Shown here: piece by piece, positions 1 through 6,532 of the stretch | Layout of the letters: the number at the start of each line of letters is the position of its first letter | How positions within the stretch are numbered: the first letter of the stretch is position 1 | Origin: an uncultured Clostridia bacterium | GTDB taxonomy: Bacteria; Bacillota; Clostridia; Christensenellales; Aristaeellaceae | Assembly: GCA_947600345.1 (NCBI GenBank) | Contig: CANQGC010000138.1 | Span: forward strand, 1-7,448 | Direction: 5' to 3' | DNA length: 7,448 bases | Notes under the pieces: generated by a model | Seen by the model: only the letters and a program-made list of their open reading frames with translations | Told to the model about the DNA's origin: nothing | Databases searched by the model: none | Program-made: the position numbers and the translations under genes

Positions 1-310
1 ACAGATCGAGCTGGGCCTGCTGTTCGGCTGCCTGCTGGACGAGCGCCAGGTGGGCGGCGTCTGCGGCGCGGCGCTGACAAACCTGACGGCGTGGCTGTCG
101 GGCGCGTGGTTCGAGCTTTCGCTGCTGGGCGGCGCAGCGGAGCGCTTCGCCCGCTGCCTGCCCTTTGCCAACGCCGTGGATGCCGGGCGCGCGGCGCTGG
201 CGGGGGACTGGGGCGCGATGGCCGGGCCGCTGGGGATCTCGGCGGCCTGGGCGCTGGCGCTGGGCGTGGCCTCGGCGGCGGTGCTCGGGCGGAGATTGCG
301 CGCGGGGTGA
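1..310 (+). CDS. ABC-2 type transporter permease, C-terminal part
   Basis: This open frame enters from the left edge (first full codon at position 2) and ends at a TGA at 308-310, leaving 102 visible residues. The protein is hydrophobic and rich in Ala, Gly and Leu. A segment reading VGGVCGAALTNLTAWLSGAW is followed by LPFANAVDAGRAALAGDWG and then a last membrane helix ending in basic residues (GRRLRAG). This arrangement resembles the C-terminal part of ABC-2 type permeases, where a conserved hydrophobic stretch precedes a short re-entrant or extracellular loop and the final helix. Such proteins form the membrane channel of drug, lipid or peptide exporters, but the substrate cannot be told from this fragment. 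The partner ATPase would be expected to the left of the window. An internal GTG at position 50 is not a likely start because the frame is open and membrane-like upstream of it. The family call is by similarity of pattern and is moderately sure. Confidence 0.7.
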   Translation, partial: QIELGLLFGCLLDERQVGGVCGAALTNLTAWLSGAWFELSLLGGAAERFARCLPFANAVDAGRAALAGDWGAMAGPLGISAAWALALGVASAAVLGRRLRAG

Positions 311-335
311 CAAGCGGCGGCGCTTGTGCTATAAT
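307..335 (+). promoter_or_regulatory. Sigma-A-type promoter of the DUF2284 gene
   Basis: A GTGACA -35 box (307-312, five of six matches to TTGACA) and a perfect TATAAT -10 box (330-335) are separated by exactly 17 bases. The start of transcription would fall near position 342, giving a leader of about 30 bases before the ATG at 372. The -35 box overlaps the TGA stop (308-310) of the preceding permease gene, so the DUF2284 gene is its own transcription unit although it follows closely. Confidence 0.8.
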
Positions 336-371
336 GGTAGCATCAATCACATCACAGACAGGGAGGCCGCC

Positions 372-905
372 ATGGACCGGGAACTTTTGGAGAGTCAGCT
401 CGCGGAGCTGCCGCTGTATCAGTACGCATTCATCGACACGGGGGACCTCTGCTTTTCGGAGCGCATCCGCTGGATCTGCGAGCACGAGTGTCCGATGTAC
501 AACCGAACCTGGGCCTGTCCGCCGGCGGTGGGCAGCGTGGAGGAGTGCAGGGCGCGCTGCCTGGCGTTCGATTCGGCGCTGTTGATCGCCACGATCACCG
601 AGGTTTCGGACATCGCCAACATCGACGAGACGCTCGCCACCCGCATGCCCCACGAGGAGATCACGCGGCAGGTGACGCAGCTCGTGCGCGCCCAGGGCTT
701 GGAGACGATGACGCTCTCCACCGAGGCCTGTGCCCACTGCGCGCGCTGCGCCTGGCCGGACGCGCCCTGCCGCCATCCGGAGAAGATGTATCCCTGCGTG
801 GAGAGCCACGGCATCGTGGTGACGGACCTGGCCGAGAAAACGGGCATCGACTTCTACGCCGAGGGCAACATCGTCACCTGGTTTTCGCTGATCTTCTATC
901 GCTAG
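372..905 (+). CDS. DUF2284 family putative metal-binding protein
   Basis: This gene encodes 177 residues. The ATG at 372 is preceded by GGAGG (362-366) at a normal distance and by a strong promoter, which fixes the start. The protein has no signal peptide or membrane segment and should be cytoplasmic. It carries 13 cysteines, notably the N-terminal pattern around C36, C40 and C49 (EHECPMYNRTWACPP) and a ferredoxin-like cluster C120-x2-C123-x2-C126-x6-C133 followed by C142. This arrangement, with a CPP motif in the first third and a CxxCxxC cluster before HPEKMYPCVES, is typical of the DUF2284 family. Those proteins are predicted to bind metal or an iron-sulfur cluster and have no established reaction. 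The length agrees with the family. The gene stands alone between its own promoter and a terminator, so its context gives no hint of substrate. The family assignment is fairly sure and the function is unknown. Confidence 0.85.
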   Translation: MDRELLESQLAELPLYQYAFIDTGDLCFSERIRWICEHECPMYNRTWACPPAVGSVEECRARCLAFDSALLIATITEVSDIANIDETLATRMPHEEITRQVTQLVRAQGLETMTLSTEACAHCARCAWPDAPCRHPEKMYPCVESHGIVVTDLAEKTGIDFYAEGNIVTWFSLIFYR

Positions 906-979
906 AGAGGCAGGGCGCGTCCCCCTGTTTCCGAAAAAAATCTGGCGGAAGTTCGCCGTCCGCTTGCATCCGATGCCGT

Positions 980-1006
980 ACCGCCGCCCCGGAGGTGGCG
1001 GTTTTT
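980..1006 (+). terminator. Rho-independent terminator after the DUF2284 gene
   Basis: A GC-rich stem of nine pairs, including one G-T pair (980-988 with 994-1002), closes a five-base loop (CCGGA) and runs straight into TTTTT (1002-1006). It lies 75 bases after the stop codon of the DUF2284 gene and should end that transcript before the liv operon. A weaker stem (911-915 with 923-927, CAGGG/CCCTG, followed by TTT) closer to the stop could add to it. Confidence 0.85.
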
Positions 1007-1135
1007 CATGCGACTTGAACAATTTTTGGCGGCGCAACCGGCATCCTCCCGGGCCTTTCGCCGCCCAGACGCGGCCGCCAGGACACTGGAAATAATTTGA
1101 TTCATAGAAATATTTTTGACTTACTCGATTCTTCT

Positions 1136-1159
1136 TAACGATTTAACGCACACCTAACG
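1136..1159 (+). promoter_or_regulatory. Three TAACG direct repeats upstream of the livJ promoter
   Basis: The pentamer TAACG occurs at 1136-1140, 1144-1148 and 1155-1159. The first two copies extend to TTAACG. The starts are 8 and 11 bases apart and the group ends 20 bases before the -35 box. The position suits an activator or a nutrient-responsive regulator binding just upstream of RNA polymerase. This is inference: no regulator is known from this sequence, and short AT-rich repeats can occur by chance. Confidence 0.3.
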
Positions 1160-1179
1160 GTTTCAAGTGCCCTTTGAAC

Positions 1180-1208
1180 TTGACAATGAAGCTAAAAAAC
1201 CGTAATAT
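1180..1208 (+). promoter_or_regulatory. Probable promoter of the liv operon
   Basis: A perfect TTGACA -35 box (1180-1185) and TAATAT (1203-1208, four of six matches to TATAAT) are spaced 17 bases apart. Transcription would begin near 1214, leaving a leader of about 50 bases before the livJ ATG at 1263. No other equally good promoter is visible between the upstream terminator and livJ. Confidence 0.7.
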
Positions 1209-1215
1209 TTAGTGA

Positions 1216-1232
1216 AACAGTGGAAGACTGTT
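1216..1232 (+). promoter_or_regulatory. Hairpin at the 5' end of the livJ leader
   Basis: AACAGT (1216-1221) and ACTGTT (1227-1232) form a perfect six-pair stem with a GGAAG loop. It sits at or within a few bases of the predicted 5' end of the liv transcript and leaves the ribosome binding site (1249-1254) free. A stem at the extreme 5' end commonly protects mRNA from decay; alternatively the same palindrome in DNA could be an operator just downstream of the start site. Neither role is proven here. Confidence 0.4.
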
Positions 1233-1262
1233 GCAAACCAAATCAAATGGGAGGACAATGAA

Positions 1263-2402
1263 ATGAAGAAGATCGTTTCTCTGACCATCGCCCTGGCTCT
1301 GTGCCTCGTGATGGCCTCCGCTTGCTTCGCTGAGGGCGAGACCTTCAAGATCGGCGGCATCGGCCCGATGACCGGCGGCGCTGCCATCTATGGCACGGCT
1401 GCCATGAACGGCGCCCAGATCGCCGTGGACGAGATCAACGCCGCGGGCGGCATCAATGGCGTCCAGGTCGAGTTCCGCGCTGAGGACGACACCCACGTGG
1501 CCGAGACCGCGCTCAACGCCTACAATACCCTGAAGGACTGGGGCGTGCAGGCCATCGTTGGCACCGTCACCACCGCCCCCTGCATCGCCGTCTCCGCCGA
1601 GGCGAACAGCGATCGCGTGTTCATGCTGACCCCCTCCGCGTCCTCGACCGACGTCATCGCCGACAAGGACATGATGTATCAGGTCTGCTTCACCGATCCC
1701 AACCAGGGCATCGCGTCCGCGGACTACATGAAGGCCAACATGCCCGATGCCCAGATCGCCGTGATCTATAAGAACGACGACGCCTATTCCCAGGGCATCC
1801 GCGACACCTTCGTCTCCGAGGCCGAGGCCAATGGCCAGAGCATCGTCTATGAGGGCACCTTCACCGAGGACACCCAGACCGACTTCTCCGTGCAGGTCAA
1901 GGCCGCGCAGGACGCCGGCGCCGACATGGTGTTCCTTCCCATGTACTACACCCCCGCTTCCGTCATCCTGAAGCAGGCCAATGACATCGGCTACGCCCCG
2001 ACGTTCTTCGGCGTGGACGGCATGGACGGCATCCTGACCGTGGAGGGCTTCGATACCTCCCTGGCCGAGGGCGTCATGCTGCTGACCCCCTTCTCCGCGG
2101 ACGCCACCGACGATCTGACCGTGAGCTTCGTGACCAAGTACAACGAGCTCTACGGCGAGACCCCGAACCAGTTCGCCGCCGACGGCTATGACGCCGTGTA
2201 CATCCTGAAGGCCGCCATCGAGGCCGCGGGCTGCACCCCCGATATGGACGCCGCGACCATCTGCGAGGCCCTCGTTGGCGTGATGCCCACCATCAGCGTC
2301 GACGGTCTGACTGGCCAGGGCATGACCTGGGCCGCCACCGGCGAGGTCTCCAAGGCGCCTATGGCCGTCGTCATCAAGGACGGCGTGTACGCTCTGCCGT
2401 AA
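1263..2402 (+). CDS. livJ: Branched-chain amino acid ABC transporter, substrate-binding protein LivJ
   Basis: This gene encodes 379 residues. The ATG at 1263 is chosen because GGGAGG (1249-1254) lies eight bases upstream and the protein then begins with a proper export signal; an in-frame GTG at 1212 would add a hydrophilic stretch and falls on the probable transcription start. Residues 1-23 (MKK, hydrophobic core, ending ACFA) are a signal peptide. The mature part starts EGETFKIGGIGPMTGGAAIYG, the typical opening of the LivJ/LivK type I periplasmic-binding fold, followed by the DEINAAGGINGVQVE and TPSASSTDVI blocks of the ligand cleft and hinge. The protein captures the substrate outside the membrane and delivers it to LivHM. 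Leu/Ile/Val is the family default; other amino acids or amides are possible. Codons strongly favour C endings, which fits high expression. C21 could be a lipid anchor site, but the preceding residues (ASA) are not a good lipobox. Confidence 0.93.
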   Translation: MKKIVSLTIALALCLVMASACFAEGETFKIGGIGPMTGGAAIYGTAAMNGAQIAVDEINAAGGINGVQVEFRAEDDTHVAETALNAYNTLKDWGVQAIVGTVTTAPCIAVSAEANSDRVFMLTPSASSTDVIADKDMMYQVCFTDPNQGIASADYMKANMPDAQIAVIYKNDDAYSQGIRDTFVSEAEANGQSIVYEGTFTEDTQTDFSVQVKAAQDAGADMVFLPMYYTPASVILKQANDIGYAPTFFGVDGMDGILTVEGFDTSLAEGVMLLTPFSADATDDLTVSFVTKYNELYGETPNQFAADGYDAVYILKAAIEAAGCTPDMDAATICEALVGVMPTISVDGLTGQGMTWAATGEVSKAPMAVVIKDGVYALP

Positions 2403-2450
2403 TCGAGCGCGGGATTTTCAATGGGGAATTGACCGCAAGGTTGATTGACA

Positions 2451-2476
2451 GGCTGCCGGGGAGGTCCCCGGCAGCC
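2451..2476 (+). promoter_or_regulatory. Perfect 11-bp stem-loop after livJ
   Basis: GGCTGCCGGGG (2451-2461) pairs perfectly with CCCCGGCAGCC (2466-2476) around a four-base loop, 48 bases after the livJ stop. No T run follows (the next bases are AAACCCATTTC), so a simple intrinsic terminator is unlikely. In other binding-protein operons a stem-loop at this place protects the upstream message from 3' decay or causes partial termination, so that more binding protein than permease is made. That role is inferred from position. Confidence 0.75.
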
Positions 2477-2483
2477 AAACCCA

Positions 2484-2542
2484 TTTCTATGGCGGACGTG
2501 CGGACGGGGGAAAGGCCGCCGTCCGGACCTCTGCCATAGGAA
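2484..2542 (+). promoter_or_regulatory. Long stem-loop between livJ and livH
   Basis: Nearly the whole 59-base segment folds on itself. Positions 2484-2496 pair with 2530-2542 (13 pairs, including two G-T pairs). After a C/C mismatch come two pairs (2498-2499 with 2527-2528), then a G/G mismatch, seven pairs (2501-2507 with 2519-2525), a second G/G mismatch, two pairs, and a five-base loop (2511-2515). It ends 16 bases before the livH ribosome binding site (2559-2564) and follows the perfect stem at 2451-2476. Two strong stems in a row suggest a processing or stability element setting the livJ to livHMGF ratio. Confidence 0.7.
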
Positions 2543-2571
2543 AGTATCTTTAAGAAACGAGGGGTTTCCGC

Positions 2572-3450
2572 ATGGTATTCTTCTCCTATCTGATCAGCGG
2601 CATCAGCCTGGGCAGCGTGTATGCCATCATCGCGCTGGGCTATACCATGGTCTACGGCATCGCCAAGATGCTGAACTTCGCCCACGGCGACGTCATCATG
2701 GTGGGCGGCTACGTCTGCTACTGCGCGCTGAGCTATCTGAATCTTCCCGCCATCGTGGCGGTTCCCCTGGCGATGATCGCCTGCACGGCGCTGGGCGTCA
2801 TCATCGAGGGCCTGGCCTACCGGCCGCTGCGCCAGGCGGGCTCGCTGGCCGTATTGATCACCGCCATCGGCGTGAGCTACTTCCTCCAGAACGGCGCGCA
2901 GCTGATCTGGAGCGCCACGCCGAAGAACTTCGCCTCCGTCGTGCACTTCGATCTGCCTGAGAGCATGACGAGCCTGGGCCTGTCCAGCGAAGCCATCGTG
3001 ACCGTGGCGGCGTGCATCGTCATTATGGTGGTGCTGACGCTCTTCGTCAACAAGACCAAGCTCGGCAAGGCCATGCGCTGCTGCTCCGAGGACAAGGGCG
3101 CGGCCCAGATCATGGGCATCAACGTCAACCGGACGATCTCGATGACCTTCGCCATCGGCTCGGCGCTGGCGGCCATCGCGGGCGTGCTGCTCTGCTCGGC
3201 CTATCCCACGCTGCAGCCCACCACCGGCTCCATGCCGGGCATCAAGGCCTTCACCGCGGCCGTGTTCGGCGGCATCGGCTCCATACCGGGCGCCTTCCTG
3301 GGCGGCCTGCTGCTGGGCATCATCGAGGCGATGGCCAAGGCGTACATCTCCACGAACCTGGCGAACACCATCGTGTTCGCGGTGCTGATCATCGTGCTGC
3401 TGGTGCGGCCCACCGGATTGCTGGGCAAGTACGCGCCGGAGAAAGTGTGA
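2572..3450 (+). CDS. livH: Branched-chain amino acid ABC transporter, permease LivH
   Basis: This gene encodes 292 residues, the usual length for LivH. The ATG at 2572 has GAGGGG (2559-2564) seven bases upstream. The protein is an integral membrane permease with about eight hydrophobic segments. It opens with the family hallmark ISLGSVYAIIALGYTMVYG and then MLNFAHGD (residues 33-40). The cytoplasmic coupling loop that docks on the ATPases is at about residues 165-187 (GKAMRCCSEDKGAAQIMGINVNR), the LivH version of the EAA motif. A Gly-rich segment, AVFGGIGSIPGAFLGGLLLG, and the ending RPTGLLGK are also typical. LivH pairs with LivM to form the translocation path. The gene follows livJ after an untranslated gap of 169 bases with two stem-loops and is followed after ten bases by livM, so it belongs to the same operon. 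No defect is visible. Confidence 0.95.
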   Translation: MVFFSYLISGISLGSVYAIIALGYTMVYGIAKMLNFAHGDVIMVGGYVCYCALSYLNLPAIVAVPLAMIACTALGVIIEGLAYRPLRQAGSLAVLITAIGVSYFLQNGAQLIWSATPKNFASVVHFDLPESMTSLGLSSEAIVTVAACIVIMVVLTLFVNKTKLGKAMRCCSEDKGAAQIMGINVNRTISMTFAIGSALAAIAGVLLCSAYPTLQPTTGSMPGIKAFTAAVFGGIGSIPGAFLGGLLLGIIEAMAKAYISTNLANTIVFAVLIIVLLVRPTGLLGKYAPEKV

Positions 3451-3460
3451 GGTGGCGCGC

Positions 3461-4534
<1,074 letters not shown>

Positions 4535-4535
4535 G

Positions 4536-5384
4536 ATGTCCCAGCAGAAGACGAGAATGGTTCCGGTACCCAGCCAGGGCATCATCCCCGAGCGCGACGT
4601 GGGCTCTGAGCCGATACTGGAGTGCCGCCGCCTGGGCATCGAGTTCGGCGGCCTGAAGGCCGTGGACGACTTCAACCTCACCGTGGGCAAGACCGAGATC
4701 GCGGGCCTGATCGGCCCCAACGGCGCGGGCAAGACCACGATAACCAACCTGCTGACGAAGGTGTATCAGCCCACCCACGGCACGATACTCTTCGACGGCA
4801 AGGAGACTTCCTCGATGAACACCGTGCAGGTCAACCGCGCGGGCATCGCCCGAACCTTCCAGAACATCCGCCTGTTCTCCTCGCTGAGCGTGGAGGAGAA
4901 CGTCAAGATCGGGCTGCAGGGCCACATGCCCTACTCCACGCTCACCGGCATACTGCGCCTGCCCCGCTACTGGAAAAACGAGAAGCGCATGCACGAGCGC
5001 GCGCTGGAGCTGCTGTCCATATTCGACATGCAGGACCTGGCCGACCACGTGGCGGGCTCGCTGCCCTACGGCGCCCAGCGCAGGCTGGAGATCGTCCGTG
5101 CGCTAGCGACCAGCCCGAAGCTTTTGCTGCTGGACGAGCCGGCGGCGGGCATGAACCCCTCGGAGACCGCCGAGCTGATGGCGAACATTCGCAAGATCCG
5201 CGACACCTTCCAGATCGCCGTATTGCTGATCGAGCACGACATGAAGCTGGTCATGGGCATCTGCGAGGGCATCGCCGTGCTGAACTACGGCCGCCTGATC
5301 GCCAAGGGCACGCCCGAGGAGATCCAGAAGAACCCCGTGGTCATCGAGGCTTACCTCGGAAAGCAGAAGGAGGCGGACGCATGA
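4536..5384 (+). CDS. livG: Branched-chain amino acid ABC transporter, ATP-binding protein LivG
   Basis: This gene encodes 282 residues. The ATG at 4536 has GGAGG (4523-4527) eight bases upstream, located inside the end of livM, which supports translational coupling. ATPase motifs are complete: Walker A GPNGAGKT (60-67), Q-loop Q109 in ARTFQNIRLF, signature LPYGAQRR (176-183), Walker B LLLLDE (196-201) and switch H234 in LLIEHD. The LivG-specific feature is a long insert after the Q-loop (about residues 128-150). The protein hydrolyses ATP at the cytoplasmic face with LivF to drive LivHM. About 26 residues precede the usual start of the domain (ILECRRLGIEFGG), making it longer than classical LivG (about 255). 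This extension is polar with several prolines and does not look like a domain. Its last codons overlap livF by four bases. Confidence 0.95.
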   Translation: MSQQKTRMVPVPSQGIIPERDVGSEPILECRRLGIEFGGLKAVDDFNLTVGKTEIAGLIGPNGAGKTTITNLLTKVYQPTHGTILFDGKETSSMNTVQVNRAGIARTFQNIRLFSSLSVEENVKIGLQGHMPYSTLTGILRLPRYWKNEKRMHERALELLSIFDMQDLADHVAGSLPYGAQRRLEIVRALATSPKLLLLDEPAAGMNPSETAELMANIRKIRDTFQIAVLLIEHDMKLVMGICEGIAVLNYGRLIAKGTPEEIQKNPVVIEAYLGKQKEADA

Positions 5385-6094
5385 GCAATTTGCTGAAGGT
5401 CGACAACCTCCACGTCTACTACGGCAGCATTCACGCCATCAAGGGCGTTTCCTTCGAGGTCAACGAGGGCGAGGTCGTGACGCTGATCGGCGCGAACGGC
5501 GCGGGCAAGTCCACGACGCTGAATACCGTGGCCGGGCTGCTCAAGCCCAAGCAGGGCACGATCGAGTTCGAGGGCAAGAACATCGTGGGTGTTCCGGCGC
5601 ACAAGACGGTCTCCCACGGCATGGCGCTCTGCCCCGAGGGCCGGCGCATCTTCCTGCAGATGACGGTGCAGGAGAACCTGGAGATGGGCGGCTACTCCCG
5701 CCCGAACTCCGAGATCGAGAGCAGCATGGCCGACGTCTATCAGCGCTTCCCCCGCCTGAAGGAGCGCTACAAGCAGATCGCCGGCACGCTCTCCGGCGGC
5801 GAGCAGCAGATGCTGGCCATGGGCCGCGCGCTGATGAGCAAGCCGAAGCTGCTGATGCTGGACGAGCCCAGCATGGGCCTTGCACCGATCCTGGTCGAGC
5901 AGATCTTCGACATCGTGAAGGAGCTGAACCACTCCGGCGTGACGATCCTGCTGGTGGAGCAGAACGCTCGAATGGCGCTCTCCGTCGCCCACCGCGCCTA
6001 CGTGCTCGAAACCGGCACGATCTCCATGAGCGGCGACGCCCACGAGCTCGCCGAGGACGACCGAGTAAGAAAGGCGTACCTGGGCGAGAGCTGA
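5381..6094 (+). CDS. livF: Branched-chain amino acid ABC transporter, ATP-binding protein LivF
   Basis: This gene encodes 237 residues, the usual length for LivF. The ATG at 5381 overlaps the livG TGA (ATGA, 5381-5384), with GGAGG (5369-5373) seven bases upstream, so the two ATPases are translationally coupled and likely made in equal amounts. Motifs are Walker A GANGAGKS (37-44), signature LSGGEQQ (137-143) and Walker B LLMLDE (157-162). As is typical of LivF, the Q-loop region reads CPEGRRIF (84-91), and the switch position is Q194 in VEQN instead of the usual histidine. LivF therefore probably forms the weaker site of the LivG-LivF pair. That is family knowledge, not something shown here. 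It is the last gene of the operon; the next 400 bases hold only hairpins and no plain T-run terminator. Confidence 0.95.
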   Translation: MSNLLKVDNLHVYYGSIHAIKGVSFEVNEGEVVTLIGANGAGKSTTLNTVAGLLKPKQGTIEFEGKNIVGVPAHKTVSHGMALCPEGRRIFLQMTVQENLEMGGYSRPNSEIESSMADVYQRFPRLKERYKQIAGTLSGGEQQMLAMGRALMSKPKLLMLDEPSMGLAPILVEQIFDIVKELNHSGVTILLVEQNARMALSVAHRAYVLETGTISMSGDAHELAEDDRVRKAYLGES

Positions 6095-6127
6095 GCCAGG
6101 CAAAAACGCGGCAGCAGAAGGGAGATT

Positions 6128-6221
6128 CCAAAGAACCTCAGGTTCTTTGGCAGAGATTCTTAAGGGACAGAGTCCCTTAAGCAGGTCCGGGCAGCGCCCG
6201 GCGGGTCTGGGCGGAGCCCAG
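6128..6221 (+). repeat. Four consecutive stem-loops with three-base loops
   Basis: Four perfect stems follow each other, each with a three-base loop. The first is 6128-6137 with 6141-6150 (10 pairs, loop TCA). The second is 6159-6168 with 6172-6181 (10 pairs, loop AGA). The third is 6187-6192 with 6196-6201 (6 pairs, loop AGC). The fourth is 6207-6212 with 6216-6221 (6 pairs, loop GGA). The last two belong to a 20-base degenerate tandem repeat (6183-6202 and 6203-6222) differing at five positions. Two of these changes are compensatory, since the pair C6188-G6200 becomes T6208-A6220, so folding is conserved while sequence is not. This looks like an interspersed palindromic repeat element, possibly doing duty as an mRNA 3' end of the liv operon. 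Confidence 0.75.
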
Positions 6222-6278
6222 CGTTCCCCAGCGGCCCGCGAACAGAACACATCCCATCAAAGCGAACCAAGGCTCCGC

Positions 6279-6306
6279 CGCCTCCATGCGCGGGTCGCAC
6301 GAGGCG
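6279..6306 (+). repeat. Two-part stem-loop
   Basis: CGCCTC (6279-6284) pairs with GAGGCG (6301-6306). Inside it, after small unpaired bases, TGCG (6287-6290) pairs with CGCA (6296-6299) around a five-base loop. It lies directly before the 17-bp palindrome. It is weaker than the neighbouring stems and could be accidental in GC-rich DNA. Confidence 0.4.
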
Positions 6307-6308
6307 AG

Positions 6309-6346
6309 TTTTGGAATGGGAAGCCGCAGGGCTTCCCATTCCAAAA
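6309..6346. repeat. Perfect 17-bp inverted repeat
   Basis: Positions 6309-6325 are the exact reverse complement of 6330-6346, with a four-base centre (GCAG). The outer ends read TTTT on the left and AAAA on the right on both strands, the reverse of what an intrinsic terminator needs, so it is not a standard terminator in either direction. It may be a repeat-element unit, a protein-binding or recombination site, or a very stable RNA hairpin. Confidence 0.85.
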
Positions 6347-6395
6347 GAGCAACCGAAACCTTTCGCAAAAGCGTTCCCCATCCAACGCGGCGCAT

Positions 6396-6421
6396 GTCGG
6401 GATAAAAGCGAAATCCCCGAC
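6396..6421 (+). repeat. Imperfect stem-loop
   Basis: GTCGGG (6396-6401) pairs with CCCGAC (6416-6421). The stem continues by AT with AT past a single bulged C (6415) and closes a nine-base A-rich loop. It is the rightmost member of the hairpin series after livF and ends about 80 bases before the next promoter. Confidence 0.45.
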
Positions 6422-6497
6422 GCTTGGCAAGCCAGACATAAATCGCTAAATCGTCCCGAAAATGGGCCGGTTTTCTCTGTTCAAGGGCGCAATGCTG

Positions 6498-6506
6498 TGG
6501 TATAAT
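6498..6506 (+). promoter_or_regulatory. Extended -10 promoter of the small antitoxin-like gene
   Basis: TGG followed directly by a perfect TATAAT (6501-6506) forms an extended -10 element. The matching -35 region (TGTTCA at 6478-6483, 17 bases upstream) is poor, as is usual for extended -10 promoters. Transcription would start near 6513, about 20 bases before the ATG at 6533. Confidence 0.65.
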
Positions 6507-6532
6507 GATTGCGGGTGAGCAAAGTGGATAAG

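Larger units (their letters stand above)
906..1262. other. Intergenic region between the DUF2284 gene and livJ
   Basis: No credible gene is present in these 357 bases. The first part holds the terminator at 980-1006. Next comes a second hairpin in which GGCGGCG (1028-1034) pairs with CGCCGCC (1059-1065) across a 24-base loop. It is preceded, not followed, by a T run (1023-1027), so it is not an obvious plus-strand terminator. From about 1085 the composition changes sharply to AT-rich, as expected of a promoter region, and contains TAACG repeats, the livJ promoter and the livJ leader. A TTGACT at 1116-1121 resembles a -35 box but has no good -10 box at the right distance. Confidence 0.7.
6095..6500. 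other. Hairpin-rich non-coding region after livF
   Basis: These roughly 400 bases contain no credible gene. Short frames exist on both strands, but they run through the hairpins, lack ribosome binding sites and show no family resemblance. Stem-loops fill most of the region: 6128-6150, 6159-6181, 6187-6201, 6207-6221, 6279-6306, 6309-6346 and 6396-6421. An 11-base direct repeat, AGCGTTCCCCA, occurs at 6220-6230 and again at 6370-6380, exactly 150 bases apart. The GC content falls towards the right end, where a promoter appears. No stem is followed by a good plus-strand T run, so how livF transcription ends is not obvious. Confidence 0.75.

Noticed and set aside
1212..1262. Upstream GTG start for livJ
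   Set aside because: It would put a polar segment before the signal peptide and coincides with the predicted transcription start. The ATG at 1263 has a strong ribosome binding site.
2451..2476. Full intrinsic terminator after livJ
   Set aside because: The stem is strong but is not followed by a T run, and livH-livF have no good promoter of their own in the gap, so full termination would silence them.
5351..6250. Open frame on the minus strand opposite livF
   Set aside because: It is a shadow of livF, and its start lies in the hairpin region without a promoter.
6128..6421. CRISPR array
   Set aside because: The repeated stems differ in sequence and length and there are no regular spacers of about 30 bases.
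6147..6449. Short plus-strand frame after livF
   Set aside because: It runs through several perfect hairpins, has no ribosome binding site and its product looks random.
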